DNA of 15,099 nucleotides, from assembly GCA_028704265.1 (NCBI GenBank), contig JAQVLH010000008.1:1-15099 (forward strand), given 5' to 3'. Positions 5,856 to 14,086 of this stretch are shown piece after piece. The stretch is from Candidatus Nanoarchaeia archaeon (GTDB taxonomy: Archaea; Nanobdellota; Nanobdellia; Tiddalikarchaeales; Tiddalikarchaeaceae). Position numbers and translations under genes: made by a program. The notes beneath the pieces are model-generated. The model had not been told where the DNA came from and searched no databases. It saw only the letters and a program-made list of their open reading frames with translations. Each line of letters begins with the position of its first letter. Position 1 is the first letter of the stretch.

Positions 5856-7915
5856 TGGCTTTTGATTTTACAAAAATTTTTGGAAAAATGGTTAATGTTA
5901 CTGCTGGGGTGGTTGGTAGTGATGGAACAAAAGCTCCTGATAAAATATCTATAAAAAGCGGTTTTAATCTTTTTCTTTTATTATTAAATTTTGTATTATC
6001 TTTTGTAATATGCGCATTTAGAAATTCTGAAGGGTATAGTATAACAACTATTGTTTTTATAGTAATAATGTTATTAATATTAATATTTTTATTTATTATT
6101 AATTCTACCTCTAAAATTAAAGATGCGCCTTTAAATGTAATAGTTTTATTAATTTTTTTTATAAGTTTGATACTAGTAGCTCTTCCTTTGCCTATAACTG
6201 TTGAAGCTTTAATGAATTCATTCTTTTTTTCTCTTACAATAATTCTTACTGGCTGGATAATAATTAAATTATTTGGTTTAATTTTTGGAAAAGGAAATGC
6301 AACAGTAAATGTAACTAAAGAAGGAGTTTTTTCAAAAGAAGTTGCTGAAGGTGGAAAAACTGTAAATATGGGATATAACCTTTTTATTTTTCAAATACTT
6401 AGAACTATTGCTTTAGCTGTATTCTTAATGACTTTCTTATGGGTTTTAATCTCGAGTCCTTTTTCATTTTTTGGAGGAAGCCTTTACGGAGGATTTATGC
6501 ATTTATTAATATGTGTTCCATTAATGATGCTTTTAAGCAGTTTTTGGAATAGCGGAAGTAATATTTCTATAATATTAATTATTGCTGGAAGTTTTGCGAC
6601 TTACATGTTAAGCTTCATGTTTCCAACTTTATTTGCTAATTTATGGGTATTATCAACAACATCAAGTGCTTCAGCAGGAGCATCTACTATAAGCAGTTTT
6701 AATTCGATTTCTCCAATGGGTTATTATAAATCAACATATATTGTTAAAACTGGACAAACTGAAAAAAAACTCGGCCCAACTTATGAATTAATAAGTGATG
6801 ATGTATTAACTTCAACTTTTGAAGTTCAAGGAAGATTATGCGATGAGTCCATATTAGTTGCTTCTCTTACATTTCAAAATAAAGCAAAATTTGAATTAAA
6901 AGATTTATCTTTACAAATGTCAGCTTTAAGAGATCCTTATTGCACTTTATTTAATTTAGGAGCTGATGTTGGTAATTGTAATGTTTGTGAAGTTAATTTT
7001 ACTTTGCCCAAAGCAAAAGGTTCAACTTATAGTGTGTCTATTACTAATTTACCTAAAGGTGTTCCAAGAACAGTTAATGTTCCATTTAAAACTAGGCTTA
7101 AAGCTGATGTAATGGAGCAGATTTGTAAAATAAGAAGCAACATATTAGTGCATTATCATACAACTAGTGTTTTTCCATTATCTTTTATGGATTATGATGC
7201 TTATTTAATTAGTCCAAAAAATATTGGAAATCCTTTAAGTACTAGCAGTTTTGGTAAAGTTTTAATTAGTATGGATATTGGCCAGCAGCCAGTTGTTGTT
7301 AATGATGATACTAAAATCAATGATCAAGTGCTTCTTAAAATGGCTTGGAGTCAAAAAGGGGATGGATTAGTTAATACTCCTCAATTAATATTATATTTAC
7401 CTGAAAGTTTAGGAAAATGCCAGCAAATAACTAATATGGAAAGTTATCAAGGTTCAGGAGGAGAATATACAGGAATTTATGGCTATAATGAAGGCGGATT
7501 ATTATCTCTTAATGTTGATTTTAAATGTACTAATTATAAAAACGATTTTGGTGCAGATTCTGCTTTAAGTATTAAATCTTATTGCAATAATATTTTCTCT
7601 GAAGATATTACAATTGCTGAATCTAATGCATCTTCTCCTATATATTTTACTCATTTTACTCCAGAATATGATTCTTCTTTTGAAGGAATGCCTTCATTTA
7701 ATGAAGCTTGTGAAGATTTAGCCAGTAAAGGTTACAGTGTATGTGTAGCAACTGATAATGTTCAAAATGATTTATTATTATGTCCACTTAGTTTACAAAA
7801 TGTTGATGTTTCAGAGGTTGATTTAAGCACATATTTAATAAGGGCGGATGCATTATACTCTTTTAATTCAATAAGAGAAGAACAATTTACGGTGAGCAAT
7901 TGCAATGCAATATAA
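5855..7915 (+). CDS. Seven-TM membrane protein with large cysteine-containing outer domain
   Basis: The 686-residue product has about seven membrane segments at 37-55, 63-83, 93-115, 120-144, 175-200, 213-231 and 236-257, with a polar loop at 145-174. With the N-terminus inside, the remaining 430 residues would lie outside. That part carries many cysteines (for example C329, C363, C375, C378, C424, C522, C558, C577, C619, C630, C643, C683), suggesting disulphides. About residues 320-450 resemble the first outer domain of the three downstream lipoproteins, and about 466-525 resemble their second domain. It has no transporter, rhodopsin or enzyme signature I recognise. A GGAGG lies nine bases before the ATG, which overlaps the preceding stop by one base. 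Its own end overlaps the next gene by 11 bases. It is a plausible membrane core for a surface complex, but this is inference. Confidence 0.87.
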   Translation: MAFDFTKIFGKMVNVTAGVVGSDGTKAPDKISIKSGFNLFLLLLNFVLSFVICAFRNSEGYSITTIVFIVIMLLILIFLFIINSTSKIKDAPLNVIVLLIFFISLILVALPLPITVEALMNSFFFSLTIILTGWIIIKLFGLIFGKGNATVNVTKEGVFSKEVAEGGKTVNMGYNLFIFQILRTIALAVFLMTFLWVLISSPFSFFGGSLYGGFMHLLICVPLMMLLSSFWNSGSNISIILIIAGSFATYMLSFMFPTLFANLWVLSTTSSASAGASTISSFNSISPMGYYKSTYIVKTGQTEKKLGPTYELISDDVLTSTFEVQGRLCDESILVASLTFQNKAKFELKDLSLQMSALRDPYCTLFNLGADVGNCNVCEVNFTLPKAKGSTYSVSITNLPKGVPRTVNVPFKTRLKADVMEQICKIRSNILVHYHTTSVFPLSFMDYDAYLISPKNIGNPLSTSSFGKVLISMDIGQQPVVVNDDTKINDQVLLKMAWSQKGDGLVNTPQLILYLPESLGKCQQITNMESYQGSGGEYTGIYGYNEGGLLSLNVDFKCTNYKNDFGADSALSIKSYCNNIFSEDITIAESNASSPIYFTHFTPEYDSSFEGMPSFNEACEDLASKGYSVCVATDNVQNDLLLCPLSLQNVDVSEVDLSTYLIRADALYSFNSIREEQFTVSNCNAI
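7891..7895 (+). promoter_or_regulatory. Shine-Dalgarno GGTGA fixing the first lipoprotein start
   Basis: GGTGA lies nine bases before the ATG at 7905, within the last codons of the seven-TM gene. It supports the start that makes the two genes overlap by 11 bases and that places a lipobox at the correct distance. Confidence 0.65.
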
Positions 7916-10900
7916 AACTATAATAATGGGATTAGTAATGCTAATTTTATTAGCTGGATGCACTCAAACTAATTCGTCAGAAATTGAAAGTATTAATACT
8001 GAAACTTCATGTCCTCCAGGTCAAGAAATTTGTGTATTAGGAGCTCCAGGATTATTAAATGAGTTAAGTATTTATAGTGATTCTAGTACTACTTTTAGTG
8101 TTATTTTAAGAAATAATCTTGCAGGAGATGAAGCAAGGAATGTTGAAGTTAAATTAAAAAATTTATCCCCTTTTTATGTTGTTGAAGGATATAATATAAA
8201 ATTAGGCACTAATCAACTTTCATGTAGTCTTAGTACTGGAATATGGGAGCCTTCAGATATAAGAAGTTCATTATTTGTGCCTGAACCTCAATTTATTTCA
8301 GATTTAAATAAACCTTTTGCTTCAAAAATGCTTGATATCATGTATCCTAATGAAGAAGTTGAATTTTTATGGAGTCTTAATACTCCTTCTAGGCAAGAAA
8401 TTGCTAATGTTGCTTACGAGCATTCAATTGATTATGAAGTAAGTTATGATTATAAATCCAGTATTTTGCAAACTATTTATGCTATAAGTGAGCAAGAATA
8501 TCAAAGAGTATTAAGTTTAAATGAGGATATTTCAACAAGAAAAGGAACAATTACTTCATCAATTGGAGCATTAAATATTGAAAGTAATGTAGAGGAGCCC
8601 ATAAGGGTTTCAGGTGTTAATTCTCAATTCTCACTTACTTATAATATTAATAATAAAAGAAGCGGAATTCCATTAAATCCTGCAATATTTGTATTCCAAT
8701 ATCCTAATGGTACTGATTTCGTTGGAGCTTTTAGCGGAAAAAACTCTTTAGATTATTATGGTTATATTGATATGAAAGCAGCTTATGATTTTTATGAAAC
8801 TTATGAAGATAGTGAAAAATTGATTTGCTTGCCTGATGATTTTGATAAATATGATACTACTATAAGCAGATTTTATTCAAATAGTGCTCAAATAAAAGAT
8901 GATATTTGCATAACTTATGATGAAATGGTTGATTATATAATAAGAAATTTTAATGATTTAAGTTTCAATAGAACTTCTCCAAACATTGTTTTAAAATTTT
9001 TATATCCAATTAATTTATTGAATGAAATTAATTACTTATATTTCCCTATGGTTACAACTGAAAATATTGATATTAGTAAATATTATTCTTTCAGGTTAAA
9101 AACCAAATACAGGTATAGTTTTAGCGGAACAGATGATATTATTATTATTCCTTCTGAAGTATTCTATACCCCTACTGTTCAATCTGAATCTGTGAGCTTT
9201 TTTGGAGATATGGGTTTCAATCTTGAAAATACAGCTGATTCTTATGCATTATCTGGTGAGACTTTGAATATGGAAAAAGACAAATATTTAATTAATTCTT
9301 CAGTTTTTGATTTAGGAAATGATGATTTTCTTCAATTAGTTAGACTAAAAAGTAATATGCCTTTATTGACTCAAGAATGCAGTCAAGATTCTGATTGTCC
9401 ATTAATTATTCCTAATGTTTATTGTAATGAGAAATGTTATTATACTGAAAAAGTTCAAGATGCGCAAGGAACAGGTTTTACTTTTGGAGCAAATGCATTG
9501 CCTGCTGTTACTTATCTTGTTGATAAAGATGATTTTATATTAAAATCTGAAGATTTAACTGTAGATTATTGTGAAAATTCAGCAAAGAATTTAATATTAT
9601 TTTATGATTTACTTAAAGGAAATTTTTCATTAGAAATTCATTCAGGCACTAAAATAAATAGATTATCATTATTAAATTCATTAGGAGAAAAAATTAGTTA
9701 TATAAGTGTAATACCTAACTATTTAGTAGCTAATACTTTTAATTGCTCTAAAAATCTTTTAGGAGAATATATTCATGAAAATATCTTAGTTATAAATTCA
9801 ACAGCTGATGATAGCAGTATTATCATTTATGATATGGCTTTAGTAAATGATTCAGATATTTTATTAGAATCAAATGGAGGTTTAGTTAATTTTAAAGGTG
9901 ATGCTGGTGAAGTAACTGTTCCAACATCTTCAGTATCTTCAATTTATTATAATTTAATTTTTACTGAAAAAGGAGCTAGTGTATCTACTACTATTGCTGA
10001 TGTTAATTATATAAAAGATGATGTTTTGAATCATTATGTTAATTATAGAGTTATTTTTGGAGACGGATTAATTGCTAAAATTAATAATAATAAAAATACT
10101 CTTAGTTTAAAAAGCGATTTTTCTTATTTGCCTGTTTCTATTATTGCTCAAGAGGCTGGAGAAGACGTATCTCTTTTGTATAATAATACTAATTCTTATG
10201 AAAAAGACATGCTTGTATTTTTTAAAAATGATAATACTGCTGAATCCGATATTAATAAAATTTATAAAATAACTTATACTTCAACTAATAAATTATTAGA
10301 ATTGCCTTATTATTACAATATTAAAATAGGTTATAGTCCTAGGGAGACATTTTTAAAGAAAGTATATGAAAATACTAAAGATTATATCTCTTTAGATAAG
10401 GATACTTTTTATGTTAATCATCTTCCTTATTCAGTAAAAAATTATAATGCAACATTAAGAGGGTCAGAAGAGTCTCATAATTTAGTTTTAAGCGGAGAAG
10501 ATACTTCTAAAAAGTTAGATAATATTACTAAATTTATTGATTATAAAAGTTTTTTTGAATTAAATGAAATTAATTTATTAAATGAAGAAGCTGGTTTATC
10601 AAATATTTTTTCAGATTCTGATTTAATTGGATATCAATTAAAAGATTATGATTATACTACACCTTCATATACTAATATTATACCTGAAAGTATGAAATTA
10701 ATGAGTTACTATGAGGATGAGTCAGTTTATTTTAATAAAATTGAAGTGGATGGAAATGAATTCACTCTTGTTATATTATATTCAGATAAGCTTACTCTTT
10801 CAACTGACAGGTTTATGTATTATTTAATTGATTCTAACCCTAAAGGAAATAGTCCTATTAGAGCTAATTATTTTAATATAAGTTTAATACAAGCAACTAA

Positions 10901-11255
10901 TGTTAATTCAAAAATTGTTTTGGGTTCAACTTTTGTTCCTGTAACTGTAATAAAAAAAGACTCTTATGAACAGCAATCTTCTTTAATGGATCTTAAAGCA
11001 ATATCAGGAGTTGCTGATTGTTCAACAAATTATAATCAATTTTATCAAGAAATTAATGAAAAACCAGTATTAAAAGTTGATTACTTAATAAAATATGGCG
11101 GGAACGTTTATGATCCTTTATCATATTCACAAACTACTGGATCAATTATAATTGGGGATTATGACAGCATTGAAGAAATTGAAACGGAATTAAAAATCCA
11201 ATTATCAGACTCCACTACTAGAGTAAAAGGTGTTGTAAGCATATGCAAAGTATAA
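7905..11255 (+). CDS. Very large surface lipoprotein (1116 aa)
   Basis: The signal peptide ends in a lipobox, LLAGC, with Cys19 as the lipid-attachment residue, so the protein should be exported and anchored by its N-terminus. After a short Ser/Thr/Glu linker, residues about 48-187 form a CARDB/Ig-like domain (strand TTFSVILRNN; NVEVKLKN; then PNEEVEFLWSLNTPS). A second beta domain begins near 220. The same pair occurs in the seven-TM protein and the next two lipoproteins. The remaining 800 residues are beta-rich, with many N-x-S/T sequons and Tyr/Asn/Ser-rich stretches. A compact cysteine motif, C492-x5-C498-x8-C507-x3-C511 (CSQDSDCP...YCNEKC), resembles small disulphide knots of archaeal surface proteins. 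There is no C-terminal anchor. No known family or enzyme motif is recognised; adhesin or envelope scaffold is a guess. Confidence 0.87.
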   Translation: MQYKTIIMGLVMLILLAGCTQTNSSEIESINTETSCPPGQEICVLGAPGLLNELSIYSDSSTTFSVILRNNLAGDEARNVEVKLKNLSPFYVVEGYNIKLGTNQLSCSLSTGIWEPSDIRSSLFVPEPQFISDLNKPFASKMLDIMYPNEEVEFLWSLNTPSRQEIANVAYEHSIDYEVSYDYKSSILQTIYAISEQEYQRVLSLNEDISTRKGTITSSIGALNIESNVEEPIRVSGVNSQFSLTYNINNKRSGIPLNPAIFVFQYPNGTDFVGAFSGKNSLDYYGYIDMKAAYDFYETYEDSEKLICLPDDFDKYDTTISRFYSNSAQIKDDICITYDEMVDYIIRNFNDLSFNRTSPNIVLKFLYPINLLNEINYLYFPMVTTENIDISKYYSFRLKTKYRYSFSGTDDIIIIPSEVFYTPTVQSESVSFFGDMGFNLENTADSYALSGETLNMEKDKYLINSSVFDLGNDDFLQLVRLKSNMPLLTQECSQDSDCPLIIPNVYCNEKCYYTEKVQDAQGTGFTFGANALPAVTYLVDKDDFILKSEDLTVDYCENSAKNLILFYDLLKGNFSLEIHSGTKINRLSLLNSLGEKISYISVIPNYLVANTFNCSKNLLGEYIHENILVINSTADDSSIIIYDMALVNDSDILLESNGGLVNFKGDAGEVTVPTSSVSSIYYNLIFTEKGASVSTTIADVNYIKDDVLNHYVNYRVIFGDGLIAKINNNKNTLSLKSDFSYLPVSIIAQEAGEDVSLLYNNTNSYEKDMLVFFKNDNTAESDINKIYKITYTSTNKLLELPYYYNIKIGYSPRETFLKKVYENTKDYISLDKDTFYVNHLPYSVKNYNATLRGSEESHNLVLSGEDTSKKLDNITKFIDYKSFFELNEINLLNEEAGLSNIFSDSDLIGYQLKDYDYTTPSYTNIIPESMKLMSYYEDESVYFNKIEVDGNEFTLVILYSDKLTLSTDRFMYYLIDSNPKGNSPIRANYFNISLIQATNVNSKIVLGSTFVPVTVIKKDSYEQQSSLMDLKAISGVADCSTNYNQFYQEINEKPVLKVDYLIKYGGNVYDPLSYSQTTGSIIIGDYDSIEEIETELKIQLSDSTTRVKGVVSICKV

Positions 11256-11260
11256 GAAAG

Positions 11261-11280
11261 TTTAATAAATATATAATAAA
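11261..11280 (+). promoter_or_regulatory. Possible internal TATA-like element before second lipoprotein
   Basis: The 37-base gap between the first and second lipoproteins contains an unbroken A/T stretch with TTTAATAA and ATATATAA. It lies about 15-30 bases before the ATG at 11293. A Shine-Dalgarno (TGAGG, 11281-11285) between it and the ATG suggests read-through from upstream is the main route, so this is at most a secondary promoter. Confidence 0.25.
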
Positions 11281-11285
11281 TGAGG
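11281..11285 (+). promoter_or_regulatory. Shine-Dalgarno TGAGG of the second lipoprotein
   Basis: TGAGG lies seven bases before the ATG at 11293. It confirms this start, which gives a textbook lipoprotein signal peptide. Confidence 0.6.
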
Positions 11286-11292
11286 AATAATA

Positions 11293-12192
11293 ATGAAAAA
11301 AAAATTAATATTTTTATTAGGAGTAATAATACTTCTAAGCGGTTGCACTGGAGATCAGGAAACTGAAACCGAACAAGTTAATCCTACTGGAATAATTAAT
11401 TTTGCATATAATATTGAACCTTCTAGTATTAGGCAAGGGGATTCAGCAGTTATAACAATGAGTTTAAGTAATTTTTATGAAAAACCTTTAGAAAATGTTG
11501 AAGTCAGATTTGAGCCAACTTTTTCAGGTATTAATTTTAGAATTGACGGACCTTCAAGAATTGAACCTTCATCAACTGGAACTTGGATTGTAGATATACA
11601 ATCAACATCAGGAGTTGTTGCAAAAAATTATATTTTTAGGCCAATTATTTGCTTTGATTATTCTCAAACTAAAAGGGGATATTTTAGAGTTGCTCCTGAA
11701 ACACCTTCTGATAGTTCAGTTGATTATTCAACATCAGAGGTTGGACCTTTAATTATTAATATTAATAATTTAAGGGGAATAAATGCTAAGCAAGATTTTA
11801 ACTCATTAGATATAACTATTAATTATGCTTATGCTAATACTTTCCAAGGATTAACTAATAATACTTCTGTTGATAAGCAAGTTTTAACTTATGGTATATT
11901 CGAAATTGATTCAAAAGATTTATTCTTAAGAGCTTTGCAAGGTTCTACAAGAATAAAAAATACTACTATTGGATTAGATAATTATTGCACTCATGTAACT
12001 TCAGGAAGAAATTTTTGCACTTTCCCTGCAACAGGCACTACAGTTTATGCTAATTCTCAATTCGGATTTAGAATTAATGTATCAAATACTTTAGAATCAG
12101 AACTTGCAACTTATTTTTTAAACACAATAAATTATACTATTTGTTTAAAACCAACTTATGATTTTTCATTAACAGTGGTGAAATCCCAATGA
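11293..12192 (+). CDS. Surface lipoprotein with two Ig/CARDB-like domains (299 aa)
   Basis: The start MKKKLIFLLG leads a short hydrophobic segment ending in lipobox LLSGC with Cys18, followed by a Glu/Thr/Gln-rich linker. Residues about 33-133 form a CARDB-like domain (IEPSSIRQGDSAVITMSLSN; NVEVRFEP; IEPSSTGTWIVDI), built like archaeal surface domains where SI+QG precedes a framework strand. Residues about 150-295 are a second beta domain (VGPLIININN; LDITINYAY) with C232, C242 and C284. The two-domain plan is the shortest complete version of that seen in the seven-TM protein and in both other lipoproteins, so this one is the best template for comparing them. A TGAGG sits seven bases upstream, and its stop overlaps the next start as ATGA. 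Its function is not recognised. Confidence 0.87.
   Translation: MKKKLIFLLGVIILLSGCTGDQETETEQVNPTGIINFAYNIEPSSIRQGDSAVITMSLSNFYEKPLENVEVRFEPTFSGINFRIDGPSRIEPSSTGTWIVDIQSTSGVVAKNYIFRPIICFDYSQTKRGYFRVAPETPSDSSVDYSTSEVGPLIININNLRGINAKQDFNSLDITINYAYANTFQGLTNNTSVDKQVLTYGIFEIDSKDLFLRALQGSTRIKNTTIGLDNYCTHVTSGRNFCTFPATGTTVYANSQFGFRINVSNTLESELATYFLNTINYTICLKPTYDFSLTVVKSQ
12177..12181 (+). promoter_or_regulatory. Shine-Dalgarno GGTGA of the third lipoprotein
   Basis: GGTGA lies seven bases before the ATG at 12189, inside the end of the preceding gene. Together with the ATGA overlap it points to coupled translation. Confidence 0.6.
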
Positions 12193-13289
12193 ATAAAAGC
12201 GCTTATTCTATTTTTTTTTTACTAATAATTTTAGCTTCAGGATGCACTCAATCAAGCAGTAATCAAAGGCAATCAACAACTGATGCGCAAGAAGCAGCAG
12301 TTCTTAATCTTAGCATATTAGCTACTGATAATTTAGAAATAAAAAGAAGTACTCTTTTTAGTGGTGAAATGACTAGGTTGTCTCTTAATTTAATTAATCT
12401 TGCTGAGGTTTATTTTAATGATATAAGAGCTATTTTAATTAACGCTGATGATTTAAATCCAACTATTGAATATGATTATATTGAATTTATTCAGCCAAAT
12501 AGAAGTAATACTTTTGAATGGGAATTAACTGCTCCAAGATTAGGTGTTGGAGAAGCTTTAATATTAAATGATATAAAAGTAAGAACTTATTATGAAACTT
12601 ATTCAACAGCTCTTAAAACTATTTTGCTTAAAACTCCAGGAGACAGGTCTTACATTTCTACTTATTCTGAATCATCAAAAAGCCCTATTAAATTATATTT
12701 TGATACAAGCTACGAATCAGTCACTACATTAGATAATAATGAAATAAAAAATTTCACTGTTAATCTAGTATTATATAATGAATATACTGGAATAGTTGAT
12801 TATTTTAATAATTCTTATTATGCAGATAATTATATTAAATATTTAATTATAGGAGTACCTAAAGAGTTAATATTTTATGATTATACTGATTTAAATTCTC
12901 CTTGGATTAATGCTACTGGAACTCCTTCAGAAATTGAAAGATTCAGTATTGAACAAGATTCAATGAATTATTATGATTATTATTATGTAGAATTTAAAAA
13001 AATTGAAGAATATGGAAGTCAATATAACTTTTTAGATTTATGTAATCTTTTAACAAAAACTAATGAGCAATCAATAAGTAGTGATATTTCTTCATTGATT
13101 GAGCAAACAACTCTGCAAAAAAGAGTGCTATGGATGACTAAAGGATTCACTAAAATTAACGTTTTAAGATTTGGTGCAAAAACTGTTGAATTTGATTCTG
13201 AACTTAATTTAAAAGCCAGAATTGAATATTCTTATTCTCAAGACTTTGGCGGAAACGGCTTTGGAGCAATTATTTACGGAACAGGTTAA
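12189..13289 (+). CDS. Surface lipoprotein with two Ig/CARDB-like domains (366 aa)
   Basis: A signal peptide ends in lipobox LASGC with Cys19, followed by a Ser/Gln/Thr-rich linker (20-37). Domain one spans about 38-150 (MTRLSLNLINLAE; IQPNRSNTFEWELTAPR; VRTYYETYSTA). Domain two starts near 165 (KSPIKLYFDTSYES; FTVNLVLYNE; VPKELIFYDY). The C-terminal third (about 285-366) adds a helical stretch and beta strands ending Gly-rich, with no second anchor. Apart from the lipobox Cys19 only one cysteine (in LDLCNLL) is seen, unlike the cysteine-richer neighbours. Several N-x-S/T sequons could be glycosylated. The ATG overlaps the preceding TGA stop as ATGA. It is the last gene of the cluster, followed by a T-run and convergent housekeeping genes. 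Its function is unknown. Confidence 0.87.
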   Translation: MNKSAYSIFFLLIILASGCTQSSSNQRQSTTDAQEAAVLNLSILATDNLEIKRSTLFSGEMTRLSLNLINLAEVYFNDIRAILINADDLNPTIEYDYIEFIQPNRSNTFEWELTAPRLGVGEALILNDIKVRTYYETYSTALKTILLKTPGDRSYISTYSESSKSPIKLYFDTSYESVTTLDNNEIKNFTVNLVLYNEYTGIVDYFNNSYYADNYIKYLIIGVPKELIFYDYTDLNSPWINATGTPSEIERFSIEQDSMNYYDYYYVEFKKIEEYGSQYNFLDLCNLLTKTNEQSISSDISSLIEQTTLQKRVLWMTKGFTKINVLRFGAKTVEFDSELNLKARIEYSYSQDFGGNGFGAIIYGTG

Positions 13290-13293
13290 AAGA

Positions 13294-13300
13294 TTTTTTT
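13294..13300 (+). terminator. Oligo-T terminator of the surface-protein cluster
   Basis: A run of seven T begins five bases after the stop of the last lipoprotein (13287-13289), within a 35-base AT-only-like gap before the convergent PAC2-family gene. It has no strong hairpin, as is usual for archaeal U-tract termination. Confidence 0.45.
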
Positions 13301-13324
13301 AATTAATTATTTTTATTATTATAT

Positions 13325-14086
13325 TTATCCTATATATCTGCTAATTCTTTGATTTGATTCTTCATTATTTTTAGTGTCTAATTCTATTTTCTTTAATTCA
13401 GTATTTATTTTTTTAATTTCTTTATCAAGATCAGTTATATCTAACTTTAAAGTATAATAATTATTTAAAAAATTTATTACTTCCCTGCTTTCTTTAATTC
13501 CTAAATGTTGCGGGTGGCCAAAAGTGGAGGCTAAAATGCAAGCTCCTGGTATTTTGAATTTACTGCATAAAGTTAGCAATAATCCTGCTGAACCTATTAT
13601 TAAATTAACGCTTTTATTGCCGTCAAAAATTAATCCTGATTTTTCTAGTTTTTTTTTAAATTTTAAATCATTTGCTGCACAATGAAGCTTAATAGTTTTA
13701 GGCATTTCCTTGTAAGCTATGCCTGCAATTGTTAATATCTGGCTTACTTTTTGCTTTTTTAGAAAAGCGCTTAAAAAATTGCATAGTTTATAATTAAAAT
13801 ATTCATTAATTGGGGCATAATTGCTTCTTAAAAATATTATTTTTTTTGATTTAAATTTTTTAGCATATAATTCATAAGAAGGTAATTGCAGAAGAGAATC
13901 TGGAGTAATTAATGAAATGTTTGGCAAATAATCTGAAGTAATTTGGCATATTAATTCTGCACCTAATTTTTTAATTAAATAATCAACAGATAAATTAGAA
14001 ACATTTCCTATTCCTGGAATTCCAAGCAATACATTAGCTCCTGTTAAATCCTGTTTTTTTATCCAATTTATATTACATTCATTCAT
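13325..14086 (-). CDS. PAC2-family proteasome-assembly-chaperone-like protein
   Basis: The 253-residue protein matches the archaeal PAC2 group (COG2047; PbaA/PbaB relatives). It has a glycine-rich opening GIPGIGNVSNLSVDYLIKKL (about 22-41), a central IAGIAY strand-turn (about 120-125), then NLIIGSAGLLLTL and an ACILASTFGHPQ segment near 182-193, and a charged, probably coiled-coil tail from about 215. Family members bind 20S proteasome alpha subunits or assembly intermediates, in some cases through a C-terminal HbYX tail. Here the chain ends RYIG, so the tyrosine is third from the end and a canonical HbYX is not present. It is the last gene of an rpS27e - aIF2-alpha - Nop10 - PAC2 string, a gene order common in archaea. 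Its ATG overlaps the nop10 stop as ATGA. Function is inferred from family and order. Confidence 0.85.
   Translation of the reverse strand: MNECNINWIKKQDLTGANVLLGIPGIGNVSNLSVDYLIKKLGAELICQITSDYLPNISLITPDSLLQLPSYELYAKKFKSKKIIFLRSNYAPINEYFNYKLCNFLSAFLKKQKVSQILTIAGIAYKEMPKTIKLHCAANDLKFKKKLEKSGLIFDGNKSVNLIIGSAGLLLTLCSKFKIPGACILASTFGHPQHLGIKESREVINFLNNYYTLKLDITDLDKEIKKINTELKKIELDTKNNEESNQRISRYIG

Noticed and set aside
5964..6625. Seven-TM region as a rhodopsin
   Set aside because: No retinal-binding lysine in a suitable last helix and no matching helix motifs are seen; the large ectodomain is also foreign to rhodopsins.
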